Shown one piece after another: positions 55,985 through 64,000 of a DNA stretch of 64,000 nt. The stretch covers positions 1,145,501-1,209,500 of the forward strand of contig NZ_CP114200.1 of the NCBI RefSeq assembly GCF_029392895.1. Reading direction: 5' to 3'. Each line of letters begins with the position of its first letter. Positions within the stretch are counted from its first letter, which is position 1. The position numbers and the translations under genes are program-made. Origin of the DNA: Streptomyces sp. 71268 (GTDB lineage Bacteria > Actinomycetota > Actinomycetes > Streptomycetales > Streptomycetaceae). The notes beneath the pieces were generated by a model. The model was not told the origin of the DNA. It saw only the letters and a program-made list of their open reading frames with translations, and did not search any database.

Positions 55985-56749
55985 ATGGACACCGGGACGA
56001 ACGCACAGCGGAGCGCGCCACCGCACGGGCCCGCGCGACTGACCCACCTGGTACCGGTGTTGCGGCCGGTGCGCGCCGGCAACGGCTTCGAGGAGGCGCT
56101 GGAGCAGATACTCCAGGTCGTCCGGCTCGGCCTGGTACCGGAGGGCGAACGACTGCCCTCCGAACGGGAGTTGGCCGAGCGGCTGCGGATCAGCCGGGTG
56201 ACCCTGCGCGAGGTGTTGAAGGTCCTCCAGGACCAGGGATTGGTGGAGAGCAGACGCGGCCGGTACGGGGGCACGTTCGTGCTGGCCAGGCCGGCGACGG
56301 GCGGCCCCCGGGCGGAGTTGCGGCGCCGGGGGGCGGACGTGGACGTGGAGGACACGCTGCGTTTCCGCGAGGTGCTGGACGTGGGCTCGGCGGGCCTGTG
56401 CGCGACCCACGAGTTGGGCCCGGAGCAGCGGCGGCGGGTGCGGGAGGCGCTGGACGGCACGCGCGACGCGGCGCCGCAGGACTACCGCAGGGCGGACACG
56501 CTCTTCCACCTCGCCCTCGCGGGCCTGACCGGCTCCCCCTCGCTCGCCGCCGAGTACGCGGCGGTGCGGGCCCGCCTCAACAACCTGCTCGACTGCATCC
56601 CGCTGCTGGTGCGGAACGTGGAGCACTCGCAGGCCCAACACGCCGCGCTCGCCGAGGCGGTGCTCGACGGCGACGCGGACGGCGCCCGCGAGATCATGCG
56701 CGAGCACTGCGCGGGCACGGCCGCGCTGCTGCGCGGCTTCCTGTCCTAG
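55985..56749 (+). CDS. FadR/GntR family transcriptional regulator
   Basis: 254 aa. The winged helix reads EEALEQILQVVRLGLVPEGERLPSERELAERLRISRVTLREVLKVLQDQGLVESRRGRYGGTFV; the C-terminal FCD domain has LRFREVLDVGSAGLCA, HLALAGLTGSPSLAAEY and HSQAQHAALAEAVLDGDADGAREIMREHC, including the metal-binding histidines. Divergent from the glnA4 operon and upstream of the permease, so it likely represses both in the absence of a small carboxylate or gamma-glutamyl ligand. ATG at 55985. Confidence 0.92.
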   Translation: MDTGTNAQRSAPPHGPARLTHLVPVLRPVRAGNGFEEALEQILQVVRLGLVPEGERLPSERELAERLRISRVTLREVLKVLQDQGLVESRRGRYGGTFVLARPATGGPRAELRRRGADVDVEDTLRFREVLDVGSAGLCATHELGPEQRRRVREALDGTRDAAPQDYRRADTLFHLALAGLTGSPSLAAEYAAVRARLNNLLDCIPLLVRNVEHSQAQHAALAEAVLDGDADGAREIMREHCAGTAALLRGFLS

Positions 56750-56766
56750 CCGCCGCGCCGGGCTCC

Positions 56767-56814
56767 CTCGCGCGTCACCGCCGCGTCAGCCTCGCGCGCG
56801 TCACCGCCGCGTCG
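56767..56814. repeat. Short direct repeat TCGCGCG-TCACCGCCGCGTC
   Basis: Two copies of GCGCGTCACCGCCGCGTC, about 25 bp apart, just after the regulator gene. No role known. Confidence 0.6.
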
Positions 56815-57003
56815 GCCGCCCGCGCGCAACCGCCGTACGGGGCTGGGCCGTTGGCGGGGAACCGTGGCGACGGAGCCACGGGTGGCGGCTCGGTGGGCCG
56901 CGGGCGGGCGGCGCGTACGCCGGGGCGCGCGGGTTCGGCGCGCGGCCGACCGGCGCCTGCCCGTGACCCGTGCGCGGGTCTTGCGCGGCCACGGGCGGGG
57001 CCG

Positions 57004-57014
57004 CAATGGTATGC
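57004..57014 (+). promoter_or_regulatory. CAATGGTATGC motif before the permease gene
   Basis: Shares CAATGGTnTnC with the minus-strand sequence at the glnA4 promoter (55944-55952 and flank) and lies 36 bp before the permease ATG. Confidence 0.4.
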
Positions 57015-57049
57015 AGTCACACCTTTCCTCCGGCAGGCGGGAGCGGCCC

Positions 57050-58597
57050 ATGGCCGACGAACCTGAGCTGACCACCTCACCCGCGGGCGGCGACGAGCCG
57101 GAGAGACCGGAGCGGGGCCACGGCCCGGCGCTCCCGCCCGCCGTGCCCTCGGCCCGCGCGGCGGACCCGAACGAGGGCGCGGACCCGCGCGCCGCGGCGT
57201 ACCTGGAGCGGCGCTCCCTGCGCCGGGGCAGCGCGGGCCCGCTGCTGCTGACCGGGCTCGGCGTCGCGTACGTCGTCTCGGGCGACTTCTCCGGCTGGAA
57301 CGCGGGCCTGGCCGAGGGGGGCTTCGGCGGCCTGGCCATCGCCGCCGTCCTGATGGGGCTGATGTACACCTGCCTGGTGTTCTCGCTGGCCGAGTTGGCG
57401 TCGGTGCTCCCCACGGCGGGCGGCGGCTACGGCTTCGCCCGCCGCGCGCTCGGCACCTGGGGCGGGTTCCTGACCGGCACCGCGATCCTCATCGAGTACG
57501 TGCTGGCCCCCGCCGCGATCGCGCTGTTCATCGGCGAGTACGTCGAGTCGCTCGGCCTCTTCGGCGTGGAGTCGGGCTGGCCCGTCTACCTGGCCTGCTT
57601 CGTCCTGTTCGTCGGCATCCACCTGTGGGGGGTGGGCGAGGCGCTGCGGTTCGTCCTGGCGGTGACCGCCGTCGCCGTGGCCGCGCTGGTCGTCTTCGCG
57701 TGCGCGGCCGCGACGGAGTTCTCCGCGGGCTCGCTCAACGACATCCCCGTCGACCAGGACGCCTTCGGCGCGGGCTCCTGGCTGCCGTTCGGCATCCTCG
57801 GCATCTGGGCGGCGTTCCCGTTCGGCATGTGGTTCTTCCTCGGCGTGGAGGGGGTGCCGCTGGCGGCGGAGGAGACCCGCGACCCGGCGCGCACCCTGCC
57901 CCGGGCGATGGCCTGGTCGCTCGGCATCCTGCTGCTGCTCGCGCTCGTCACCTTCGTGACCGCGACCGGTGCGCGCGGCGCGGCCGCCATCGCCGACGTC
58001 GGCGACCCGCTGGTGCGGGCGCTGCAACCACACGGCGAGCCCACCACAGCCAGCCGGATCGTCAACTACGCGGGCCTCGCCGGCCTGGTCGCCTCCTTCT
58101 TCTCGCTGATCTACGCCGGCTCGCGGCAGCTCTTCGCCCTCTCCCGGGCCGGCTACCTGCCCCGCGTCCTGTCGCTCACCAACCGCCGCAAGGTCCCCTA
58201 CCTCGGCCTCGTGGTCCCCGGGGCGCTGGGCTTCGCGCTGGCCGCGGCGACCGGAGACGGGGCGCGGATGCTGAACGTGGCGGTCTTCGGCGCCACCATC
58301 TCGTACGCCCTGATGGCCCTGTCCCACGTCGTGCTGCGCCGGCGTGAGCCTCGGCTGCGCCGCCCGTACCGCACCCCGGGCGGCGCGGTGACCTCCTCGG
58401 TCGCGCTGGCCCTGGCCTGCTCGGCGCTGGTGGCGACATTCCTGGTCGATCCGGAGGCGGCGCTGATCGCCCTTGGCGTGTACGGCGTGGCGCTGGTCTA
58501 CTTCGCGTGCTACAGCAGGCACCGGCTGGTGGCATCGGCGCCCGAGGAGGAGTTCGCGGCCCTCGCGGAGGCCGAGGCGGCGCTGGCCCGCGACTGA
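57050..58597 (+). CDS. Amino acid/ethanolamine permease (APC family)
   Basis: 515 aa with about 12 hydrophobic segments. The opening LLLTGLGVAYVVSGDFSGWNAGLAEGGFGGLAIAAVLMGLMY, with AELASVLPTAGGGYGFARRALG and TGTAILIEYVLAPAAIALFIGEYV, is the ethanolamine permease type within APC transporters. GVEGVPLAAEETRDPARTLPRAM is the conserved loop. ATG at 57050 with GGGAG 7 nt upstream. Followed 14 bp later by the amidotransferase gene, so the two are probably co-transcribed. Confidence 0.88.
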   Translation: MADEPELTTSPAGGDEPERPERGHGPALPPAVPSARAADPNEGADPRAAAYLERRSLRRGSAGPLLLTGLGVAYVVSGDFSGWNAGLAEGGFGGLAIAAVLMGLMYTCLVFSLAELASVLPTAGGGYGFARRALGTWGGFLTGTAILIEYVLAPAAIALFIGEYVESLGLFGVESGWPVYLACFVLFVGIHLWGVGEALRFVLAVTAVAVAALVVFACAAATEFSAGSLNDIPVDQDAFGAGSWLPFGILGIWAAFPFGMWFFLGVEGVPLAAEETRDPARTLPRAMAWSLGILLLLALVTFVTATGARGAAAIADVGDPLVRALQPHGEPTTASRIVNYAGLAGLVASFFSLIYAGSRQLFALSRAGYLPRVLSLTNRRKVPYLGLVVPGALGFALAAATGDGARMLNVAVFGATISYALMALSHVVLRRREPRLRRPYRTPGGAVTSSVALALACSALVATFLVDPEAALIALGVYGVALVYFACYSRHRLVASAPEEEFAALAEAEAALARD

Positions 58598-58611
58598 CCC
58601 GGGAGGACGAC

Positions 58612-59349
58612 GTGCCCAAACCGCTCATCGGCATCAGCAGCTACCTGGAGGACGACGCGCGCTGGGGCGTGTGGCGCCTGCCCGCCGCGCTGCTGCCGGT
58701 CGGGTACCACCAACTCGTACAGCGCGCGGGCGGCCTGGCCGCGCTGCTGCCGCCGGACGGGACGCCGGGCGCGGCCGACGAGGCGGTCGCCCGACTCGAC
58801 GGCCTGGTGATCGCCGGCGGCCCCGACGTGCGGCCCGCCCGCTACGGGGCCGAGCCCCACCCCATGACGGGCCCGCCCGCGCTGGCCCGCGACGCCTGGG
58901 AACTGGCCCTGATCGCGGCGGCCCTCGACCGCGGCCTACCGCTGCTCGGCATCTGCCGGGGCATGCAACTGCTCAACGTCCTCCAGGGCGGCACCCTGCA
59001 CCAACACCTGCCGGACGTGGTCGGCCACCCGGACCACGCCGGCCCACCCGGAGTCTTCGCCCACCACGAGGTCACCCCCGTCCCGGGCACCCTCACCGCC
59101 CGCCTGCTGCCCACCCCCGTGAGCGTGCCGACCTACCACCACCAGGCGGTGGACCGCGTCGCCCCCGCCCTCACCCCCTCGGCCCACGCCCCCGACGGCA
59201 CCGTGGAAGCCCTGGAGTTCACCGAACCGCGCCCCTTCGCCCTGGCCGTCCAGTGGCACCCGGAGGCGGGCGACGACGACCGGCTCATGCGGGCGTTGGT
59301 GCGGGCGGCGGGTGGGGAGGTGGAGGGCGAGTCGGCACGGGTGGGGTAG
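58612..59349 (+). CDS. Gamma-glutamyl-amide hydrolase (peptidase C26, PuuD-like)
   Basis: 245 aa class I glutamine amidotransferase-like protein. The nucleophile cysteine is in LLGICRGMQLLNVLQGGTLHQHLPD, the catalytic His-Glu pair in AVQWHPEAG, and GLVIAGGPDVRPARYG is the first family motif. Such enzymes cleave gamma-glutamyl amides (for example gamma-Glu-GABA). GTG start at 58612 with GGGAGG upstream. In this locus the likely substrate is the gamma-glutamylated product of the GlnA4/ALDH route, releasing glutamate. Confidence 0.9.
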   Translation: MPKPLIGISSYLEDDARWGVWRLPAALLPVGYHQLVQRAGGLAALLPPDGTPGAADEAVARLDGLVIAGGPDVRPARYGAEPHPMTGPPALARDAWELALIAAALDRGLPLLGICRGMQLLNVLQGGTLHQHLPDVVGHPDHAGPPGVFAHHEVTPVPGTLTARLLPTPVSVPTYHHQAVDRVAPALTPSAHAPDGTVEALEFTEPRPFALAVQWHPEAGDDDRLMRALVRAAGGEVEGESARVG

Positions 59350-59357
59350 CCGTCGCC

Positions 59358-59373
59358 TGCCGGTCGGCCGGCA
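59358..59373 (+). terminator. Hairpin after the C26 hydrolase
   Basis: TGCCGG-TCGG-CCGGCA, 6-bp stem, 9 bp after the stop codon. Confidence 0.45.
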
Positions 59374-59458
59374 ACCTGGAGGCTGCTCCGCGACGGCCCG
59401 CCAGATGCAGGGACACTGCCCCATGTGTGTACCGACCCCGCTGGCTACCGTGACCGCC

Positions 59459-59497
59459 ATGCGAAACACCGACCATCCGAGGAAGTGGCTGGCGTAG
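59459..59497 (+). CDS. Possible 12-residue ORF or gene remnant
   Basis: ATG at 59459 with TACCGT 8 nt upstream (leaderless pattern) encodes MRNTDHPRKWLA and then stops. It may be the decayed start of a gene; the following DNA in another frame reads AYLDEHRRPAP. Too short to judge. Confidence 0.2.
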   Translation: MRNTDHPRKWLA

Positions 59498-59584
59498 GCG
59501 CGTACCTGGACGAGCATCGCCGACCCGCGCCGCTGACCACACCGCCCACCGGACCACCACTCCGCCCCAGCACCACCCACCCCG

Positions 59585-60541
59585 CTACCCACCCCGCCGC
59601 GTCAGGCCCAGCAACTCCCGCGCCGGGCCGGCGGGGCGTTGGCCGGTCGGCCAGACGGCGCGCAGTTCGCGGCGCAGGGGTGCTCCGTCGACCGGGATCT
59701 CCACCAGGCGGTGCGCCGACAGTTCGTCGCCCACCGCGAGTTCGCTCAGGACGGCGGGGCCGGCGCCGCTGACGGCGGCGGACTTGACCGCGGTGGTGGA
59801 GGCCAGTTCGAGCAGCGGGTCGGCGAGGCCGCCGTGCGCGCGCAGAGCCGCGTCCAGCACCTGTCGGGTGCCGGAGCCGCGTTCGCGCAGGATGAGTGGG
59901 GTGGCCGCGAGTTCGGCCGCCGGGACCGGGGCGCGGCGCCGCGCCCAGGGGTGGGCGGGGGCGGTGACGACCACGAGCCGGTCCCGGCCGATGACCGCCC
60001 CGTCCAGTCCGGCCGGCGCCCCCGTACCCTCTACGAAGCCCAGGTCGGCCTCGCCGTCCTGGAGTCGGCGGGCGACCACGGCCGAGTTGCCCGCGAACAG
60101 CGACACCGCGGTCCCGGGCCGGCTGGCGCGCAGCGCGATCAGCCAGCCGGGCAGCAGGTACTCGGCGATGGTCATGCTCGCCGCGACCCGCAGCCGCGAG
60201 TCGCGGCGGTCGCGCAGCGCGTGCGCGCCCGCGTCGAACGCCTCGGCCGCCTCGACGACGCGCCGCGCCCACTCGGTCACCAGCGTCCCGGCGTCGGTCA
60301 GCCGCGAGCCGCGCGGCGAGCGCTCCACCAGGGTGACCCCGAGTTGCCGCTCCATGGCCCTGATCCGGCCGCTGGCCGCGGGCTGGCTGATGCCGGTCTC
60401 CCGCGCGGCGCGCCCCAGGCTGCCGAGCCGGGCGACGGCGAGCAGTAGTTCCAGGGCGCCGAGGTCGGGCACCCGGTGGGCGAGCGGCGCCCGCGGGGCG
60501 TCCGCTCCCCCGCTCACGCTGTTCTCGTCCGCCTCGCTCAT
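59585..60541 (-). CDS. LysR family transcriptional regulator
   Basis: 318 aa. Residues about 25-85 are the LysR helix-turn-helix (LGALELLLAVARLGSLGRAARETGISQPAASGRIRAMERQLGVTLVERSPRGSRLTDAG), followed by the periplasmic-binding-like effector domain (LRVAASMTIAEYLLPGWLIALRASRPG ... GDELSAHRLVEIPVDG). ATG at 60541. Divergent from the TehA-type transporter gene with a 70-bp intergenic region carrying a T-N11-A-like box at 60552, so it most likely controls that transporter. Confidence 0.93.
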   Translation of the reverse strand: MSEADENSVSGGADAPRAPLAHRVPDLGALELLLAVARLGSLGRAARETGISQPAASGRIRAMERQLGVTLVERSPRGSRLTDAGTLVTEWARRVVEAAEAFDAGAHALRDRRDSRLRVAASMTIAEYLLPGWLIALRASRPGTAVSLFAGNSAVVARRLQDGEADLGFVEGTGAPAGLDGAVIGRDRLVVVTAPAHPWARRRAPVPAAELAATPLILRERGSGTRQVLDAALRAHGGLADPLLELASTTAVKSAAVSGAGPAVLSELAVGDELSAHRLVEIPVDGAPLRRELRAVWPTGQRPAGPARELLGLTRRGG

Positions 60542-60551
60542 AATCTCAGCT

Positions 60552-60563
60552 TATGTCCTCATA
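60552..60563. promoter_or_regulatory. LysR-type operator
   Basis: TATG-TCCT-CATA, a 4-4-4 palindrome within a T-N11-A context between the divergent genes. Confidence 0.55.
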
Positions 60564-60611
60564 GCCACAAGGGTCCTGGTCAGCGCGGTGCGGGCGGGGC
60601 ACGGTGGGGGC

Positions 60612-61802
60612 ATGGTCACCCTCGCTCCCGCGGGCCCGCGCCCGCTCGTCGCCGACCGGATCAGCGTGCGCCCGCTCGGGCCGAACTGGTACGCCACCGT
60701 CATGGGCACCGCCATCGTGGCCACGGCCGGTGTCGCCCTGCCGGCCCACGTGCCGGGGGCGCGCGCGGCGTGCGGCGCGGTGTGGGCGCTGTCGGTGCTG
60801 CTCCTGGTGGCGTTGCTGGTCGCGCGCGCCGTGCACTGGGCCCGCCACGCCGACCGGGCCCGGGCGCACCTGCTCGACCCGGCCGTCGCCCCCTTCTACG
60901 GGTGTCTGGCGATGGCGCTGCTCGCGGTCGGCGCGGGCACCCTCGCGGTCGGCCGGGACCTCGTCGGCACGGGGGCCGCCGTCGTGGTGGCCGGAGCGCT
61001 GTGGGTGGTGGGCACGGCCGTCGGCCTGCTGGCCGCGGCGGGCATTCCGTACCTGTTGATCACCCGGCACCGCATCGGCCCGCGCGACGCCTCGCCGGTG
61101 TGGCTGCTGCCGGTGGTCGCGCCGATGGTGTCCGCCGCCACCGGCCCGCCGCTCGCCTCGCACCTGCCCGCCGGCCAGTGGCGGGCCGCGCTGCTGCTGG
61201 TCTGCTCCGCGCAGTTCGGGCTGAGCCTGCTGGCCACGCTGGTACTGCTGCCGGCCATCGTCGCCGGCCTGCTGCGGTACGGGCCGCCGACCCCCGCGCT
61301 CACGCCCACGCTGTTCCTGGTGCTCGGGCCGCTGGGCCAGTCCACGACCGCCGTGACCAACCTGGCCGACGCCGCGCCCGCCGCCCTGCGCGCCGATCAC
61401 GCGAGCGCGCTGGCCGGCTTCGCGCCGCTGTACGGGGTGCCGGTGATGGGCTTCGCGCTGTGGTGGCTGGCGCTGGCCGGGGCGCTGGTGGTGCGGGCCG
61501 CGCGGCGCGGCATGCCGTTCGCGATGACCTGGTGGGCGTTCACCTTCCCCGTCGGCACCTGCGTGACCGGCGCCGCCGGGCTGGCCCGGCACACGGAGCT
61601 GGCGGCGCTGCGGTGGCTGGCGGTCGGGCTGTACGGGGTGCTCGTCGCGGCCTGGGCGGTGGCGCTGGTGCGCACCGCGCGCGGCGTGATCAGCGGCGCC
61701 CTGCTGCCGCCCGAGCCGACCACGGCCCCGGCCCCAGCCCCGGTCGCCACTCCGCCCGTGGCGCCGGCTCTGTCCCCGTCCCCGGCTCGGGCCCGGCTCT
61801 GA
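60612..61802 (+). CDS. TDT/TehA (SLAC1) family transporter
   Basis: 396 aa with ten hydrophobic segments. LGPNWYATVMGTAIVATAGVALP is the family start (PxWF/YxxVMGTGI-like), followed by LLPVVAPMVSAATGPPLASHLP and LFLVLGPLGQSTTAV, MTWWAFTFPVGTCVTGAAGLA. These proteins export C4-dicarboxylates, tellurite or anions. A Pro-rich tail ends the protein. ATG at 60612. Confidence 0.88.
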   Translation: MVTLAPAGPRPLVADRISVRPLGPNWYATVMGTAIVATAGVALPAHVPGARAACGAVWALSVLLLVALLVARAVHWARHADRARAHLLDPAVAPFYGCLAMALLAVGAGTLAVGRDLVGTGAAVVVAGALWVVGTAVGLLAAAGIPYLLITRHRIGPRDASPVWLLPVVAPMVSAATGPPLASHLPAGQWRAALLLVCSAQFGLSLLATLVLLPAIVAGLLRYGPPTPALTPTLFLVLGPLGQSTTAVTNLADAAPAALRADHASALAGFAPLYGVPVMGFALWWLALAGALVVRAARRGMPFAMTWWAFTFPVGTCVTGAAGLARHTELAALRWLAVGLYGVLVAAWAVALVRTARGVISGALLPPEPTTAPAPAPVATPPVAPALSPSPARARL

Positions 61803-61920
61803 GTCTCGTACTAAGCCTTGTACCAAGCCTCAAGGGCCGGGATCAGCCGAGCCGGCGACCCGGCCGCGCCCGCGTGCCCCGCCGCGCCCCTGCGCGGGAC
61901 CCCGCTGGGCGGCCGGCGGT

Positions 61921-62718
61921 TCAGCGGGCCCGCCGCAGCGCGTCGGCCAGTACCGTCGGGGCGGCCACCAACGACGGCCCGTACCAGGTGAGATGGCGCC
62001 CGCTGACCAGCGCGGCGGGCAGGTCGGGGAACGCCTCGGGCCCGTCGTCCGCGGTGAAGCGGTACGGCTCGTCGGGCAGCACCACCAGGTCGGCGCCGCT
62101 GGCCCGCAACTCCTCCAGCGGGACGCGGGGGTAGCGCTCGGCGTGGTCGGCGTACACCTGGTGGACGCCGAGGCGCGCTAGCAGGTCACCGGCGAAGGTG
62201 TCGCGGCCGAGCACCATCCAGGGCCGGCGCCACACCGGCACCACGGCACTGCGCCGCTGGCCAGCGGCGTCCGCGGCCACCTGGCGCCAGGCGCGCTCGG
62301 CCGCGTCGAGCCAGTCGGGCCTGGCCAGCCCGCAGCCGTCCACGAGCACCCGGTGCAGTTCGCTGAACGCCTGCTCCAGGTCGCGCACTTCGGTGACCCA
62401 GACGTCGAGCCCGGCGGCGCGCAGGGCGGCCAGGTCCGGTTCGCGGTTCTCCTCCTCGTTGGCGATGACCAGGTCGGGGGCGAGGGCCGCGATGCGCGCG
62501 GTGTCCGGGTTCTTGGTGCCGCCGACGCGCTCGACCACGAGGTCGGTCGGGTGGCTGCACCAGTCGGTGGCGCCGACGAGCAGCCCGGGGGCGGTGGTCG
62601 CCACCGCCTCGGTGAGCGAGGGCACGAGGGAGACCACCCGCCGGACGGCCGGGCGGCGGGTGGGGCGGTGGGGACGGTCGGTGCGGTCGGGGCCTTCGGG
62701 TCGGCTGGGTCCAGGCAT
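61921..62718 (-). CDS. BtuF-like helical-backbone metal receptor without signal peptide
   Basis: 265 aa. Sequence VVSLVPSLTEAVATTAPGLLVGATDWCSHP ... VGGTKNPDTARIAALAPDLVIANEEENREPDLAALRAAGLDVWVT is the cobalamin/siderophore-binding fold (PF01497-like) also found in soluble actinobacterial proteins. The N-terminus is Pro/Arg-rich and lacks a signal sequence or lipobox, so it is cytosolic or misannotated at the start. ATG at 62718 with GGTGGGG upstream. Function unknown. Confidence 0.82.
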   Translation of the reverse strand: MPGPSRPEGPDRTDRPHRPTRRPAVRRVVSLVPSLTEAVATTAPGLLVGATDWCSHPTDLVVERVGGTKNPDTARIAALAPDLVIANEEENREPDLAALRAAGLDVWVTEVRDLEQAFSELHRVLVDGCGLARPDWLDAAERAWRQVAADAAGQRRSAVVPVWRRPWMVLGRDTFAGDLLARLGVHQVYADHAERYPRVPLEELRASGADLVVLPDEPYRFTADDGPEAFPDLPAALVSGRHLTWYGPSLVAAPTVLADALRRAR

Positions 62719-62874
62719 GTGCCCCACCGTACGGCGCCGCCGTGGCCCGGAGGATTCCGGACCACGGCGGCGTGCGGAGGCCCCGCGGCTGCGGCACGGG
62801 GCGACCACGCGCGATGCGCGGGCGCCTCGTGCCGCCTCGTGAGCGGCCGTGCCGCGGGGCGGGTCAGCGGGCGG

Positions 62875-64000
62875 TTACCTCACCGGCGCCATCTTGTCGA
62901 CGATTCCGGGGTGGGCGTCCATCCATTTCTGTACGCCCTCCTCGACCTTGCCCTTGCCGGCGTCCTGAATGGACGCCTCAAGGCCGGCGAGTTCCTTCTC
63001 GGTCATGTGCCATTCCTTCAACCACCCGTAGAACTCCGGATATTTCTTCGGGAAGGACTTGTGCCCGAGCGAACGGATCTCGTTGTTCTCGCCGAACGCC
63101 TTCTTCGGGTCGGCGAGCTTGGTCAGCTCGTACTTGCTGTAGGCCCAGTGCGGGGTCCACAGCACGGCGATGATCGGCTCACGCTTCTTGTACGAGCGCT
63201 CCAGTTCGGCCAGCATCGCGGGCGATCCGGCGCTGGTGACCTCGTACTCGCCGTCCAGGCCGTACGCCGGCAGCACCTTGTCCTTGAGCAGCTTCATCTG
63301 GCCGGTGCCCGGCTCGATTCCGACGATCTTGCCCTTGAACCTGTCGCCCTTGCCCTTGAGGTCCGCGAGGGACTTCACGTCCTTGACGTAGGAGGGCACC
63401 GCCAGTTCGAGCGAGGTCTTGTCGTACCAGGCGCCGATATCGACGAGGTTGTGCTTGTACTTGTCCCAGTACTGCTTCTGGGCCACCGGTAGCCAGCCGT
63501 CGAATTCGACGTCGATCTGGCCGGCCGCCATTCCCGTGAACATCGAGCCGACGTCGTACTGCTTGATCGACGGCTTGTAGCCGCGGCGTTCCAGGACGTT
63601 CTTCCACAGGTAGGTGGTGGCGATGTCCTCGTCCCACGGGAAGTAGCCGATGCGCGGCGCGGCGCCCGCCTGCTTGCCCTTGGCCTCGGCGCCGGCGACC
63701 GGGGCGATCTTGTCGATCATGCCCGGGTTCTTCTCCAGCCAGGCGCGCACGCCCTGCTGCTGGTTGCCCTTGCCGGCGTCCTGGATCGCCTGCTCCAACG
63801 TGGTGAGCTGCTTCTCGTCGAGCTTGAAGCCCTTCATCCACTCGGCGACCCGCGGCTCCTTCTGCGCGAAGCCCTTGCGCGCCAGCATGTGCAGGCGGTC
63901 ACCAGCACCGAACGCGCCCTTGGTGTCCTTCAGCTTGGTCAGGTCGTACTTGCTGTACGCCCAGTGCGGCGACCAGAGGGTGACCGCGACCGGCTCCCGC
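62875..64000 (-). CDS. Glycine betaine ABC transporter substrate-binding protein with duplicated OpuAC domain, partial
   Basis: At least 375 aa; the 5' part lies beyond the right edge. The C-terminal full OpuAC domain runs from IGYFPWDEDIATTYLWKNVLERRGYKP to the end (betaine-binding aromatic residues in LWTPHWAYSKYE). Immediately before it, across a linker (VAGAEAKGKQ), is the C-terminal part of a second OpuAC domain (LWSPHWAYSKYDLTKLKD ... PGMIDKIAP). The two parts are clearly duplicates. It would bind glycine betaine or choline for an ABC uptake system and contribute to osmoprotection. The gene end at 62875 has GTGAGGTAACC-type context after it. Confidence 0.9.
   Translation of the reverse strand, partial: REPVAVTLWSPHWAYSKYDLTKLKDTKGAFGAGDRLHMLARKGFAQKEPRVAEWMKGFKLDEKQLTTLEQAIQDAGKGNQQQGVRAWLEKNPGMIDKIAPVAGAEAKGKQAGAAPRIGYFPWDEDIATTYLWKNVLERRGYKPSIKQYDVGSMFTGMAAGQIDVEFDGWLPVAQKQYWDKYKHNLVDIGAWYDKTSLELAVPSYVKDVKSLADLKGKGDRFKGKIVGIEPGTGQMKLLKDKVLPAYGLDGEYEVTSAGSPAMLAELERSYKKREPIIAVLWTPHWAYSKYELTKLADPKKAFGENNEIRSLGHKSFPKKYPEFYGWLKEWHMTEKELAGLEASIQDAGKGKVEEGVQKWMDAHPGIVDKMAPVR

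Noticed and set aside
57077..58522. A 481-residue minus-strand frame opposite the permease
   Set aside because: Shadow frame rich in Gln/Arg/Gly; the plus-strand permease has clear membrane segments and motifs.

Overview
This 64-kb window is chromosomal DNA of a Streptomyces or close relative. GC is very high with strong GC bias at third codon positions, GTG/TTG starts are common, and several genes look leaderless. The outer parts match the conserved gene order I know from Streptomyces coelicolor: argCJBDR at the left, then pheST, a PAS histidine kinase, a TrmH methylase, rplT-rpmI-infC and a DUF1844 gene, then a GlnA4-type glutamine synthetase locus and a glycine betaine binding protein at the right edge. 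No rRNA, tRNA or CRISPR array was seen.

Left part (1-18.9 kb). A truncated prephenate dehydratase/decarboxylase-like gene lies at the edge, followed by the arg operon on the minus strand, with a consensus promoter and a long terminator hairpin. Next come a P-loop kinase-like protein, a GNAT acetyltransferase, an F420/PPOX protein and a LysE exporter, several with -10 boxes only 6-8 nt before the ATG. They are followed by monomeric isocitrate dehydrogenase, an alpha/beta hydrolase, a divergent MocR regulator/EamA exporter pair, an IS5-type insertion sequence that landed exactly in the exporter stop codon, a DUF1918 protein, a Tat-exported GHL10 hydrolase and a 3-hydroxyacyl-CoA dehydrogenase.

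Middle part (18.9-36.1 kb) is the accessory-looking zone. It has a 920-aa LAL/LuxR regulator, about 3 kb of sparsely coding DNA (a Pro/Arg-rich repeat protein candidate and a 26-28 aa peptide candidate with its own Shine-Dalgarno and terminator), a second LuxR-type regulator, an AfsA-like (gamma-butyrolactone synthase family) protein, a phosphopantetheinyl transferase and a 999-aa SARP regulator. The SARP promoter region carries paired 11-bp-phased CTTAAG/CTTAGG repeats. This looks like a regulatory and activation module for specialised metabolism without biosynthetic megasynthases in the window. A small membrane protein, a NUDIX hydrolase, an NsdA-like TPR regulator and a membrane PP2C phosphatase follow.

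Right part (36.1-64 kb). Translation genes (pheST; infC with an ATC start, rpmI, rplT), an aquaporin, an SseB-domain protein, an orphan mycosin with a Pro-rich membrane partner, a PLP amino acid deaminase/aldolase-type enzyme and a DUF2510 protein lead to a divergent cluster. That cluster holds a GlnA4-type ligase, an aldehyde dehydrogenase and an SDR on one strand, and a FadR-type regulator, an ethanolamine-type permease and a class I amidotransferase (PuuD-like) on the other. Together these could form a gamma-glutamylation route for ethanolamine catabolism. A LysR/TehA-type exporter pair, a BtuF-like binding protein without signal peptide and a glycine betaine binding protein with duplicated OpuAC domains end the window.
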